Positions 1 through 10,351 of a DNA stretch of 64,000 nt are shown here, piece by piece. Each line of letters opens with the position of its first letter. The stretch's first letter is position 1. The position numbers and the translations under genes were made by a program. A model generated the notes under the pieces. It searched no databases. It was given only the letters and a program-made list of their open reading frames with translations, and was not told where the DNA came from. Source of the stretch: CAWEFA01 sp963851385 (lineage in GTDB: Bacteria; Bacteroidota; Bacteroidia; Bacteroidales; DTGW01). The DNA lies in contig CAWKPE010000012.1 of assembly GCA_963851385.1 (NCBI GenBank), positions 124,001 to 188,000 on the forward strand, read 5' to 3'.

Positions 1-477
1 ATATCAGATACAACCTTTCAAATTGGTTTCAGGTGCATAAAAAGTGGTGAATATTCAATTAGTGCTGATCAAATTACCTTCGATACAACAAACCTGTCTT
101 TTTATTTGGTTGATAATGTCACAAATAATTCAATACGATTAAGCCCTGGTACTGTTTACAAATTCAATTATATCCATGGTGAAAATGAATTTAGATTTAA
201 TTTGCAAATAAAAAGTAACCAAAACAATATAACATTGGTTAAAAATGATCAGAATGAATCATTTAAAGTTTGGTCCAGCTCTGGCAAAATATATTTTAAT
301 ATTCCGTTTGAAGGTGCATCAACAGTATTAGTTTATGATGCAATAGGAAGGAATATATTAATAAGAGATTTTAATAGTAAAGGAATATATAATTTGGAAA
401 TGAGCAAAAGTGGCATTTACTTTGTTAATGTAAATAACAATGGGCAAACTTATAATAAAAAAGTTTATGTAAAATAA
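1..477 (+). CDS. C-terminal end of a secreted protein with a T9SS type A sorting domain (truncated by the window)
   Basis: The frame is open from base 1, so only the last 158 codons are present and the true start lies outside. The last ~75 residues have the form of a Por-secretion (type IX) C-terminal sorting domain: a beta-rich stretch with VLVYDAIGRNI, then the SGIYFVNV core, then a short basic ending KKVYVK. In Bacteroidota such domains direct a Sec-exported protein through the T9SS to the cell surface, where the domain is normally removed. The remaining upstream part shows no recognisable catalytic domain, so the cargo function cannot be told. It lies only 9 bases before the short sorting-signal protein that follows, so the two may be co-transcribed. 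Confidence 0.8.
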   Translation: MSDTTFQIGFRCIKSGEYSISADQITFDTTNLSFYLVDNVTNNSIRLSPGTVYKFNYIHGENEFRFNLQIKSNQNNITLVKNDQNESFKVWSSSGKIYFNIPFEGASTVLVYDAIGRNILIRDFNSKGIYNLEMSKSGIYFVNVNNNGQTYNKKVYVK

Positions 478-486
478 ATTTTGAAA

Positions 487-765
487 ATGGGAAAGAAAAT
501 ATCGATCTTTTGTAAAGCAATAGCAATTTCTTTAATATTATTTAATTCTATTCATGTATCATTTGCTCAGGGATCTCCTCCGCAACAAGGGAATAATGGA
601 CATGTTTCTCCAAATGATGGAGGAGGAGGCCCGGGAGAACCTCCTGGTGGTAGTGGTGCTCCTCTTGATTCTAATGCAATTTATGTATTATTAACAGGAG
701 GATTATTATTCCTTTTATATGCGAACAGGAAAAAGGTTTTGACCAATTCTGGCAAGATCAATTGA
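487..765 (+). CDS. Short secreted protein with a C-terminal Pro-Leu-Asp/TM/basic sorting signal (PID-CTERM-like; putative exosortase substrate)
   Basis: This 92-residue protein has three parts: a Sec signal peptide (MGKKIS... to a likely cut after VSFAQ), a low-complexity Gly/Pro-rich linker (PNDGGGGPGEPPGGSGAP), and a tail PLD - hydrophobic helix (YVLLTGGLLFLLY) - basic end ANRKK. That tripartite tail is the architecture of exosortase substrates; in Bacteroidota short proteins with a Pro-Ile-Asp type signal are known. An exosortase gene stands two genes downstream, which supports the substrate assignment. The ATG at 487 is preferred over an in-frame TTG at 481. The mature peptide would be only about 35-40 residues with no fold recognised. 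The sorting-signal reading is from pattern; the link to the local enzyme is inference. Confidence 0.65.
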   Translation: MGKKISIFCKAIAISLILFNSIHVSFAQGSPPQQGNNGHVSPNDGGGGPGEPPGGSGAPLDSNAIYVLLTGGLLFLLYANRKKVLTNSGKIN

Positions 766-820
766 TATTTCCTTAAATTGTCATTACTTTACCATCTTCA
801 AAACTAATTTGATTTTGTTA

Positions 821-1627
821 ATGAATGATAATTTAAGAAACCTGATTTCACTTTTTATTAATTCTTTCATTGCTTACATTTTATCATTCATATTAATTTT
901 AATACCTTCTCAGTTAATAACCCTTCTTGTAGCAAAATCATTTAACATCCCAGCGTATTTCAATCATTTTAAAATTAATTTTTTTGCCACTGAATATTCA
1001 AATTTATGGACTCAAAGTTCAGTGATTGGTATTTATATTTCGATACCTTTTTTTGTTGTTATTGCTGGTTTTATTTTCATATATCTGAAAACCTATTTAT
1101 CAACATATAAACATTCCATAAACCTTTTTTTAATTTGGGGTTATGTTCACTGTATGAATATATTCTTTGGCGGATTAATAATAGGAATTCCATTGATCAA
1201 AGGTTTTGGATATGTCCCTATATGGTTGTATTTGCCAAATTTTGTTTTAGTAATAATAATAATAATCTCAACATTTATATTATTTATCAATGCTTATTAT
1301 TTAAGAAGGGTGTTTATTGCTTTGTCTTTTTCGGACTATTATTTAAAAAATCCTTCTTCGCTTATTGTATTCAAAATTGCAGTTGTATTTTTACCATGTA
1401 TTTTGGCAAATCTACTATTCTATTTGTTTAAATTCCCCGATAATTCTTTATATGAGGAATTACTACTTATTACAATATTTATTCAATTAATCGGCATTAT
1501 TCCATTTAACTATTTGTTTTTTGAAATAAAGGAAGAAAATAAGAAAGTGAATATTTCTAAAAAAATGTTATTCTGGTTGATTTTACTATTATTTATTTTT
1601 ACAATTTGGCGAATTTCGTATAGGTAA
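821..1627 (+). CDS. Polytopic membrane protein of unknown function in the exosortase locus
   Basis: 268 residues, almost entirely hydrophobic, with about seven predicted membrane helices. I do not recognise the family. The most distinctive stretch is a Gly-rich segment around residues 105-135 (WGYVHCMNIFFGG ... GYVPIW), and there is a single His-Cys pair there. It sits between the short sorting-signal protein and the exosortase, 15 bases before the latter, so it is probably co-expressed with them and may help to present or modify the substrate. This is inference from context only. The ATG at 821 is preferred over an in-frame TTG at 809. Confidence 0.6.
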   Translation: MNDNLRNLISLFINSFIAYILSFILILIPSQLITLLVAKSFNIPAYFNHFKINFFATEYSNLWTQSSVIGIYISIPFFVVIAGFIFIYLKTYLSTYKHSINLFLIWGYVHCMNIFFGGLIIGIPLIKGFGYVPIWLYLPNFVLVIIIIISTFILFINAYYLRRVFIALSFSDYYLKNPSSLIVFKIAVVFLPCILANLLFYLFKFPDNSLYEELLLITIFIQLIGIIPFNYLFFEIKEENKKVNISKKMLFWLILLLFIFTIWRISYR

Positions 1628-1642
1628 TATTCATTCGATAAA

Positions 1643-2713
1643 ATGAAAATTTATAATTGGATAAAAATAAAAATCAATGAATACAAACCTCTTTCCCATT
1701 ATGTCATTACACTAATTCTATTATTTATATTAATATTTATTTTTAAGAAAGTATTTTACATTAACGCAAGTCATTATCACTTAATTCAACTCTATTATAA
1801 TTTTCTGATTAGAATTTCTTTTCAAGTTTACAAATGGTTTGGTTTTAATATTGAAAATATTAGGACAGGTTCTCTTCTTTCATCCCCTATTGGTAATCCT
1901 GGTAAAATCCGGGTTAAATTATTGGCAATACGGCAGATATTCATTTTTCTTACAATTGCTGCACTTATCCCACTTAAATTTAGGCGAAAGGTTAAATTAA
2001 TCATTTTTATATTTTTGTTGTTTCAGATATTTATTTTGTTAAGAATTGTAGCATTATCAATCTTTATATATTCATCAAATTCTGTAGGGATTAAGATTGT
2101 AAGTGAAATTTGTATTTTGCTGATGAATCTGGGTTTATTCATTATTATTTTCCATTGGTTTAAAGTTGATTTTGCATTAAAAAAAATTTTAATTGAAAAG
2201 ATTAAAATAGAAAAACAATTGCTGAGATATATATTCTTGAATGCTTTTTATTGTATTTTAGTTTTAGGCTTTATAAATATCTTTATCAAAACGGGACTTT
2301 ACAACATTGACTATATTTTAACATATGGTATAATGAAAGTCGCAAGCATGCTTTTAAGTTTTATAGGATATTCTACTGAAATCAATAATTATCGTTTGCT
2401 AGGAGAAAATCATATCTCTATTCACATGGGATATCCATGCATAGGAATAAATCTTATGTTCGTATTTGCTGCTTTTATTGCTTTTATGAAAGGAAAACTT
2501 TATAAAAAAATTTGGTATATCGTGTTTGGAATTTTAACAATCTATCTAATGAATATTTTTAGAATTACTTTTCTTTATATCTACTTGGTCAAGAATAATA
2601 GTCATGATTCTTTCTTTGTAGATGTGCATGACATTTATTCTTACATAGTTTACTTGATAATATTTTTTATGTGGGTACTATGGATAAAAAAATTCAGCAC
2701 CTCTAATTCATAA
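1643..2713 (+). CDS. Exosortase/archaeosortase family transmembrane protease-transpeptidase, double-length
   Basis: A 356-residue integral membrane protein. The C-terminal half carries the exosortase catalytic triad in the right order and in membrane helices: Cys266 in GYPCIGINLM, Arg307 in NIFRITFLY and His329 in VDVHDIYSY. Exosortases cleave C-terminal TM sorting signals and transfer the protein, as sortases do. The N-terminal half (about residues 40-175) looks like a second, decayed copy of the same fold: YKWFGFNIE matches LSFIGYSTE, and Arg134 in LLRIVALSIF aligns with Arg307. In that copy the positions 41 residues before and 22 residues after the Arg hold Leu93 and Ile156, not Cys and His. 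Its likely substrate is the short protein at 487-765. I cannot assign it to a named Xrt subfamily. Confidence 0.8.
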   Translation: MKIYNWIKIKINEYKPLSHYVITLILLFILIFIFKKVFYINASHYHLIQLYYNFLIRISFQVYKWFGFNIENIRTGSLLSSPIGNPGKIRVKLLAIRQIFIFLTIAALIPLKFRRKVKLIIFIFLLFQIFILLRIVALSIFIYSSNSVGIKIVSEICILLMNLGLFIIIFHWFKVDFALKKILIEKIKIEKQLLRYIFLNAFYCILVLGFINIFIKTGLYNIDYILTYGIMKVASMLLSFIGYSTEINNYRLLGENHISIHMGYPCIGINLMFVFAAFIAFMKGKLYKKIWYIVFGILTIYLMNIFRITFLYIYLVKNNSHDSFFVDVHDIYSYIVYLIIFFMWVLWIKKFSTSNS

Positions 2714-2786
2714 AATAAAAAATTCCATTTAAGATTATATAGGAGTATCTTTTGCAAGTATCATAATTACAGGGTTTAAACTTTTC

Positions 2787-4208
2787 TTATCTTTTCAAAA
2801 AATTATGAACATTTTTAGCCATTTTTCGCCCTTCAGCAATGGCATGTACTACTAATGAAGGCCCACGAACAGCATCACCGGCCGCAAATACTTTGGCAAT
2901 TGATGTTGCTTTGTTATCGGCAGCTTTAATATTTCCTCGTTGGTCGAATTCTACCCCTAGTTCATTCAATAAACCTTCATGAAAGGGATGAACAAATCCC
3001 ATGGCAAGTAATACCAATTCAGCATTTATTGTTTTTTCACTACCTGGAATTTCTATCATAACCTGACGGCCATTTGAGTCTTTGTCCCACCTGACTTCAA
3101 CTACTTCAACTTGTCTAACACTACCATTTTCACCTATAAATCGCTTGGCAGAAAGACTCCATTTGCGTTCACATCCTTCTTCATGTGATGAAGAAGTTTT
3201 AAGAGTATTTGGCCAGTAAGGCCAGGGATTATCAATTAAACGTTTTATTGGTGGTTTAGGAAGAATTTCTATTTGAGTTACACTTTTTGCTCTCTGTCGA
3301 TTTGAAGTCCCAACACAATCCGAACCAGTGTCTCCCCCTCCAATTACCAAAACATTTTTATTAAATGCATGAATTTTAAGATCATCATTTATTTTGGCAC
3401 CACGTAACACCCTATTTTGCTGAGCAAGAAAATCCATTGCAAAATGAATTCCTTTTAATTCACGCCCGGGTACTTCAAGATCACGAGGTTTCATTGCCCC
3501 GATAGCAATGCATATGGCATCGAAATTTTTCATCAATTCTTTACTTTTTATATCAAAACCAATATAAGTTTTGGTTTTAATAATAAGGCCTTCTGCTACT
3601 AATATTTCCAATCGCCGATCAATGACAGTTTTACTAAGTTTAAAATCTGGAATCCCAAATCTTAAAAGCCCTCCAATTGCTTCATCTTTTTCAAAAAGAG
3701 TGACTGTATGTCCCCATTTATTAAGTAAATCGGCACATGCCAATCCTGAAGGGCCAGAACCAATTACAGCAACCTTTTTCCCAGTTCGTATTTTAGGAGG
3801 ATTGGGTTTTATAAATCCCAGATTAAAAGCTTTCTCAATAGTTGCACATTCATTTTCACGAATTGTTACCGGTTCTTCATGAATATTTAATACACATCCT
3901 TTTTCACAAGGAGCCGGACAAATTCTGCCGGTAAATTCCGGAAAATTATTTGTCATGTGAAGAACTTCAATGGCTTCTTTCCAATTACCCTTATAAAGAG
4001 CATCCTGAAATTCAGGCATAGTATTACTTATAGGGCATGCCCACTGGCAAAATGGAATCCCACAATCCATGCATCTTGATGCCTGAAGTTGCCTGTCAGC
4101 ATCATTAAGTGTTTGTTCAACTTCACTGAAATCTTCAAGACGATCAAGTATCGCTCTATTTCCCGCTTCCACTCGCGAAATATTCATAAATCCTTTTGGA
4201 TTTCCCAT
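2787..4208 (-). CDS. gltD: Glutamate synthase (NADPH) small subunit, GltD
   Basis: 473 residues, full length for the beta subunit that feeds NADPH electrons to GltB. The N-terminal Cys-rich domain (Cys46, 49, 54, 58 in CMDCGIPFCQWAC, then RICPAPCEKGC) supplies Fe-S ligands for the interface with the large subunit. Next come an FAD-binding GSGPSGLACADLL and an NADPH-binding GGGDTGSDC motif, and near the C-terminus the AAGDAVRGPSLV FAD motif. It follows gltB by 107 bases on the same strand and is intact, unlike its partner. The start ATG at 4208 gives the usual MGNPKGF opening of the family. Assignment is secure. A second GltD-like module is fused into HdrA further along. Confidence 0.96.
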   Translation of the reverse strand: MGNPKGFMNISRVEAGNRAILDRLEDFSEVEQTLNDADRQLQASRCMDCGIPFCQWACPISNTMPEFQDALYKGNWKEAIEVLHMTNNFPEFTGRICPAPCEKGCVLNIHEEPVTIRENECATIEKAFNLGFIKPNPPKIRTGKKVAVIGSGPSGLACADLLNKWGHTVTLFEKDEAIGGLLRFGIPDFKLSKTVIDRRLEILVAEGLIIKTKTYIGFDIKSKELMKNFDAICIAIGAMKPRDLEVPGRELKGIHFAMDFLAQQNRVLRGAKINDDLKIHAFNKNVLVIGGGDTGSDCVGTSNRQRAKSVTQIEILPKPPIKRLIDNPWPYWPNTLKTSSSHEEGCERKWSLSAKRFIGENGSVRQVEVVEVRWDKDSNGRQVMIEIPGSEKTINAELVLLAMGFVHPFHEGLLNELGVEFDQRGNIKAADNKATSIAKVFAAGDAVRGPSLVVHAIAEGRKMAKNVHNFLKR

Positions 4209-4315
4209 ATATAATTATTTTATTTTCTACTTAATATTTTTTATTTATCATCTCATTTTTCCAATTACCCAGAAAAATGGAATATTAAATTGAATACATT
4301 TTAAAATTAATAATT

Positions 4316-7300
4316 CTAATAATGTCTTTGTGGTTCATCTTCAGTAGCCGCAATTTTGTCTTGTAAAGCTTGTAATTTCATTTCCTGTAATACTTTTTTA
4401 TATTCAAATGGAATTACCTTAACAAACTTAGGTAAGAATTCTTCCCAGTTTGTCAATATTTTTTCTGCAACAGAACTATTGGTATAATATAGATGATTGC
4501 TAATTAAGATGCTGAACTTCCTTAATATCCTCAATACTTTCAAGTGACGTAAGTTCAACAAGTCCTTTATTGCAGAAATAATCGAAATTGCCATCTAAAT
4601 CGAGAACATATGCAATTCCCCCACTCATACCTGCTGCAAAATTTCGTCCAGTTTTCCCGATAATCACTACCCTTCCACCTGTCATATATTCACAACCATG
4701 ATCTCCAATACCTTCAATAACTGCTACAGCACCTGAATTTCTTACACAAAACCTTCCACCTGCAATTCCACGAATATATACTTCCCCACTTGTAGCACCA
4801 TATAATAAAGTATTTCCAACAATAATGTTTTCTTCCGGTTTGTAAGTTATATCTAGCAGGCGGAACAACAATTATTTTACCTCCGCTAAGACCTTTCCCC
4901 AAGATAATCATTTGATTCACCTTCAAGACGGAAATGTTATACCGTTTGTCAGAAAAGCACCAAAACTTTGTCCTGCTGATCCAAAAAACCGAGCATTTAT
5001 AGTATCTTCCGGTAACCCTTCATCACCATATCTTTTGGCTATTTCGCCTGAAAGCATTGCTCCTACAGCTCTGTCAACATTTGTAATCGGTTTGGCTATC
5101 CAGACTTTTTCATTGTTTTTAATTGCAGAATTAGACATCTTAATCAATTCATGATCCAAATGATTTTCAATATCATGATGTTGATTTGCGTACCCAATGT
5201 AATGGATAGCTTTTTGCTTCTTCAGGTACAAAATATAAGTTTTGAAACATCTACTTTTTTTGCTTTCCAATGATCAGGATAATTTCTTGAAGAAAGCAAA
5301 TCGGCGCGCCCAACAAGATCTTCAAATTTTGTTATTCCGATTTCAGCCATAATTTCTCGTGATTTCCTTAGCAAGGAAATTAAAATAATTAATTACATAT
5401 TCTGATTTCCCAATAAATCGTTTTCCTGAGTTGTTCATCCTGCGTTGCAACCCCTACCGGGCATGTATTTAGATGACATTTACGCATCATTATACAGCCA
5501 AGAACAATAAGAGCCGCTGTGGCAATACCAAATTCTTCAGCACCTAAGCATGGCTGCCAATACAACATCACGCCCAGTTTTCAACTGACCATCCGTTTGT
5601 AAACGTACCCGGCCACGAAGATTATTCATTACCAAAGTTTGATGTGCTTCTGAAATACCCATTTCCATAGGTAATCCAGCATGTTTGATCGAACTTACCG
5701 GTGAAGCTCCGGTGCCACCTTCACATCCGCTTATAGTAATAATATCTGCTTTAGCTTTTGCAACACCGGCTGCAACAGTTCCAACACCTTCTTCTGAAAC
5801 AAGTTTTACGCTTATTTTAGCATTAGGGTTTATACTTTTCAGATCATATATAAGTTGTTTAAATCTTCTATAGAATAAATATCATGATGAGGAGGAGGAG
5901 AAATAAGAGTTATTCCTGGAGTAGAATGGCGTAATTTAGCAATTATTTTATTTACTTTTAATCCCGGTAATTGTCCACCTTCGCCCGGTTTAGCACCTTG
6001 TGCAATTTTTATTTGAAGTTCATCTGCATTAATCAGATAATTTGCTGTAACGCCAAAACGTGCCGAAGCAACCTGCTTAATTGCACTGCGAAGGCTTGTA
6101 CCGTCAGGTTGGGTTTTAAATCTTTCACTATCTTCACCTCCTTCTCCAGTATTTGATTTACCTCCAATAGTATTCATTGCTATTGCTAAAGCTTCATGTG
6201 CTTCCTTACTTATTGAACCAAAACTCATTGCTCCTGTAATGAATCGTTTCATAATTTCAGAAGCAGGTTCAATACTTTCAATAGGTATAGGATTCTTTTT
6301 ATAGTCAAAGAATCCCCTCAAATAAATTGGCATTTGGTTATGATTATTTACATATTGTGTAAATTCTTTGAATTTAGCATAATTATTAGTTCGGGTAGCC
6401 CATTGCAATAACCCAATTGATTCTGGATCCCAGGCATGTTCTTCTCCATTCTGTCGGTACTGGTAAAATCCAAATGTTTTTAATTGTCCGTTGAATCCTT
6501 CCACAAAAAACTGCTGGTGAAGTATAGAAGCTTCAATTTGAATTTCTTCAAAACCTATTCCTTCAATACGGGAAGATGTCCCAACAAAATACTTTTGAAT
6601 TACCTCAGAACCGATTCCTATAGCTTCAAAAATCTGGGCCCCATGATAACTTCGAAGGGTAGATATCCCCATTTTTGACAGTATTTTTAAAAGACCTGCA
6701 TCAATTGATTTAATATAATGCTCACGGGCTTTAACATAATCTAGTTGAATTTTCGCATTCTGACATAAATCACTTATTATGGCAAATGCAGCATATGGAT
6801 TTATGACACTGGCACCGTACCCTAAAAGACAAGCAAAATGATGTACTTCACGTGGTTCAGCTGTTTCCAAAACAAGACCAACCTGCATCCTTTTCTTTGC
6901 ATTTATTAAATGATGATGTACCGCTGCAGTTGCAAGCAATGATGGAATTGGAGCTAATTCCTTATTTATTCCACGATCGCTAAGTATTACATAATTAATA
7001 CCATCATCGACTGCTTTTTCAGCATCAATACACAAAATTTCAAGAGCTTTTTCCAAAGCATTTTTACCTCCATTTACAGGAAATAAAATAGGTAAAGTTC
7101 GATGACGGAATCCATCTTCCTTTAAATTCTTTAATTTAGCTAAATCCGTATTGGTAACTATTGGAGAACTGAATTTTATCGACTTGCAATGTGTTGGGGA
7201 ATCAACCAGTACATTCTTGGATACTGAACCAATATAATTTGATAATGACATAACCAATCCTTCCCGGATGGGATCAATTGGTGGGTTTGTAACCTGAGCA

Positions 7301-8865
7301 AATAACTGGCGAAAATAATTAAATAACCTGTATGGTTTTTGTGAAAGAACTGCCAATGGAGTATCATTGCCCATCGAACTGGTTGGCTCATATCCATCTC
7401 TTGCCATCGGTATAATTATGTTTTCAATATCTTCTTTATTATAACCAAACACTTTGACATATTTTGGAAGTTCGTCACCTAATTCTGATGGCACTCTTTC
7501 CTTCACTTCAATAGCAGATAATTCCTTACGGCTTTCTTTTAACCATTGTTGATAAGGATTCATTTTTGCCAATTGAGCCTTTAATTCATTATCAGGAACA
7601 ATGATGCCCAGTTTTGTATCTACCAACAAAATTTTTCCGGGTTGCTGGCGTCCCTTTTCTTTTATTCGTTCTGGAGGGAAAACCTGGCATCCAACTTCAG
7701 ATCCCATAACAATTATATCATCTTTAGTAACTACATATCGTGATGGACGTAGGCCATTTCTATCCAGCGTTCCGCCTACAAATCTGCCGTCGCAAAAAAC
7801 AATTGAAGCTGGTCCGTCCCAAGGTTCCATAACTGGAGAATAAAACTCATAAAATGCTTTTAAGCTATCCGGTATCGGATTTTTATCATTCCATGATTCC
7901 GGTATTAGCATAGCCAAAGCATGAGGCAAACTACGGCCAGTCAGATGCAAAAATTCCAAAGCATTATCTAGTGAAGCAGAATCACTTTTTCCAGGTTCAA
8001 TTATTGGAAATAGCTTCTGTAAATCGTCACCAAACAAGTCAGTTTTTAGTAACCCTTCTCTGGCTTTCATCCAATTCCGGTTTCCTTTTATAGTATTTAT
8101 TTCACCATTGTGTGACAAATAGCGGAAGGGTTGAGCCAAATCCCATGTAGGAAAAGTATTAGTACTAAACCTTGAATGTACCATCGAAATTGCACTTATT
8201 ATTGAAGAATCACTTAAATCCGGAAAATATTCAAGCAATTGTATTGGTGTAAGCATTCCTTTATAGATCATCACCTTTGTTGAGAGACTAGGGAAATAAA
8301 ATGCTTCCTTATTATTAATATCAGAATTACGAATGGTATTCTCAGCTACTTTACGGATAATATAAAGTTTTCTTTCAAATTCATCCTGTTCAAAATTACC
8401 ACCCAGAAATACCTGTTTCATTGCAGGTTCATTGCTCAAAGCAATTTCTCCGAGACATTTGCTGTTGACTGGCAATTCGCGATAGCAGATAATTGATAAT
8501 CCTTCCTGATTTACAATTTCTTCAAATAACTTCAAACACTTATCGGCTTCTTTTTTTTGTTTTGGTAGAAAAACAATACCTGCTCCATAAGAACCTTCTG
8601 ACGGTAGTTTTAATCCTTTATTAATAAAGAATTCATGAGGCATTTGCATTAAAATACCAGCCCCATCTCCTGAAATATTATCAGCACTTTCTGCTCCTCT
8701 ATGAGTCATATTAATTAATACGTCTAACCCACGACGAACAATTTCATGTGACTTTTGTCCTTTTATATGGGCAACAAATCCAATCCCGCAACCATCATGT
8801 TCATTTTCGGGATTATACATCCCCTGAGCTTTAGGAAATCCTTTTCGCATATTTAAATTCTTCAA
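4316..8865 (-). CDS. gltB: Glutamate synthase large subunit, GltB; full-length but interrupted by about ten single-base frame disruptions
   Basis: The first 1008 codons (8865 down to about 5850) are intact: the class II glutaminase domain with nucleophile Cys26 in DGCGIGF behind a short propeptide, the central domain, and the start of the FMN synthase domain (QGAKPGEGGQLPG). From there to the end the protein continues in all three frames in pieces: SGCEGGTGASPVSS, the 3Fe-4S CHLNTCPVG motif and the GXGXG repeats (GGRFCVRNSG, GGRVVIIGKTG) are all recognisable. Breaks lie near 5850, 5545, 5423, 5360, 5231, 5186, 4930, 4898, 4854 and 4504. All but the first read as single-base insertions. Removing them restores about 1513 residues, the normal family length. 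Between breaks the sequence is well conserved, which points to sequencing error or very recent damage and not old decay. Confidence 0.9.
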
Positions 8866-8930
8866 TATTTAATAAATAAATAATTTTTCCAGTTAATATA
8901 TTTTCAAATAAATTATGATTTATATAAAAC

Positions 8931-8966
8931 AACTCAGCCGTTCTTTTGTGTGAGAACGGCTGAGTT
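8931..8966 (-). terminator. Strong hairpin, probable intrinsic terminator of the Hdr/Met/GltS operon
   Basis: A perfect 14-bp inverted repeat (AACTCAGCCGTTCT, loop of 8, AGAACGGCTGAGTT) stands in the otherwise AT-rich gap between metV and gltB. Read on the minus strand it lies about 180 bases after the metV stop and is followed by GTTTTATATAAAT. T-rich sequence flanks it on both sides, so it may act bidirectionally. It separates the ten-gene operon from gltB, which therefore needs its own promoter in 8866-8930. Confidence 0.75.
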
Positions 8967-9145
8967 ATTGTTTTATTTAATATATAATTTTACCATTCTC
9001 ACAGTGGTCGCAAGTCAATTTTATTATTCCTCATCACTATATGGTTTACTTTTATCATGATCACTTTTTCAATTTCATTGCAAAGATAATTCATTTATAA
9101 ATAAATTGAATAAAACGAAGTTATATTTTAAAATACAAAATCTAA

Positions 9146-9814
9146 TTAAATTCTGTGATCCTCTCTGATAATTGTTCTGCTGCCGCCTGCCAAGCTTTTG
9201 CTCCAATCTTTTAAAAGATGTATCTTCCTTATTTTATCCAGTTCACCAATTTCTTTAAGCCTATTATAAATTAGTTGCCATGCACAAGGTTGGTCAGATC
9301 TGATTTCACACCTGTCTTCACGTGAACCACCACAAGGTCCGTTTAGCATATGCTTTGCACAGCGCGTTACAGGACAAATACCTCCGAAATCAGAAAGAAG
9401 ACAAGCGCCACACTGCGTACATTTCTCAGTCCAAACTGCCCTTGACTCAAGGATGCCGAGAAAAGCTGTATCAAGTCCCGCATAAACTGGTTTATTTGGA
9501 TATCTCTCAGCAATAGCTTGAACACCAGCTCCACAACCAAGTGAAAGTACTGCATCATTTTTTTTAATCTCTTCGGCTGCAGTTTCAATAAATACATTAT
9601 CGCATTGGCGTTCAATAGTAAGTTCATTGATTTTTACCTGATTTCCTTTCTTTTTTGATGCAATTCTTAAAGCTGAAGAAATTATTGATACTTCACGTTC
9701 GCCACCTGCTAAACAAACTGTGACACAAGTACCACATCCAAGTACAAGAATATTTTTATACTTTTCAATTACATTATGGATTTCCGGAATTGTTTTTCGT
9801 TGTGCAACTATCAT
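9146..9814 (-). CDS. metV: MetV: methylene-tetrahydrofolate reductase C-terminal (zinc/Fe-S) domain protein
   Basis: 222 residues of the MTHFR C-terminal-domain family, the MetV partner of MetF in acetogens. Cys clusters visible are LGCGTCVTVC near residue 27, SLGCGAG mid-protein, and CTQCGACL followed by GICPVTRCAKHMLNGPCGG and QPCAWQL in the C-terminal half; these can hold a zinc and Fe-S centres. MetV is thought to connect MetF to its electron donor. It is the last gene of the operon, 89 bases after mvhD, with its MetF partner near the other end (22041-22931). In known acetogen clusters metV and metF are adjacent; here seven genes lie between them. Family assignment is strong; the exact electron partner is inferred. 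Confidence 0.88.
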   Translation of the reverse strand: MIVAQRKTIPEIHNVIEKYKNILVLGCGTCVTVCLAGGEREVSIISSALRIASKKKGNQVKINELTIERQCDNVFIETAAEEIKKNDAVLSLGCGAGVQAIAERYPNKPVYAGLDTAFLGILESRAVWTEKCTQCGACLLSDFGGICPVTRCAKHMLNGPCGGSREDRCEIRSDQPCAWQLIYNRLKEIGELDKIRKIHLLKDWSKSLAGGSRTIIREDHRI

Positions 9815-9903
9815 TTGATTGTCTCCTTTTTATAATATTACTAATGACTAATTATAAGGTATTGATCATTTGTTTAGATTATAATTTTATCAAAAACCAT
9901 TGG

Positions 9904-10338
9904 TCAAGATTCAATGCTCATCTTTTTATTTACCGGGCTTGGTCCCAATTGTTTTACAACATTTATTATTACATGAATTGAATCGACGAGTTTTGTTGCT
10001 TCAGCAGCAGAATTATTGACCATTAGCAATCGCTCTTTTTCAATTCCGCATTCCTCTAATATTTTTTGAATTGACTTCACTCGTCTTTTTGCTATAAGGT
10101 TACCTTCAATAAAATGGCAACCTCCTTCAAGACATCCCGCAACCAAAACTCCATCAGCACCATTTTCAAATGCTTTCATATAATATTCAACCTCAAGCCT
10201 GCCAGTGCAAGGTGTTCTTATTATTCTTACGCTTGCAGGGTATTGAAGACGCATTGATCCAGCTAAATCAGCTGAAGCATAAGCGCAGTAATGACAGCAA
10301 AATGCTACGATTTTCGGTTCAAAAGCTTTATCATCCAT
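9904..10338 (-). CDS. mvhD: MvhD-type hydrogenase/heterodisulfide reductase iron-sulfur subunit (FlpD family)
   Basis: 144 residues with the family's [2Fe-2S] cysteines complete: Cys14, 15 and 18 in FCCHYCAY, Cys44 in PCTGR, and Cys69/Cys74 in AGCLEGGCHF. MvhD delivers electrons to the flavin of HdrA. The gene starts 13 bases after the hdrA stop. The ATG at 10338 (MDDKAFEPK) is preferred because an earlier in-frame ATG at 10386 would overlap hdrA by 35 bases and add a non-conserved leader. Position directly after hdrA matches the hdrA-mvhD pairing of acetogens and sulfate reducers. Confidence 0.92.
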   Translation of the reverse strand: MDDKAFEPKIVAFCCHYCAYASADLAGSMRLQYPASVRIIRTPCTGRLEVEYYMKAFENGADGVLVAGCLEGGCHFIEGNLIAKRRVKSIQKILEECGIEKERLLMVNNSAAEATKLVDSIHVIINVVKQLGPSPVNKKMSIES

Positions 10339-10351
10339 TATTAAAAATTTA

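Noticed and set aside
1135..1431. 98-codon frame inside the exosortase-locus membrane protein gene
   Set aside because: Off-frame shadow within a real coding region, with composition typical of shifted AT-rich membrane genes.
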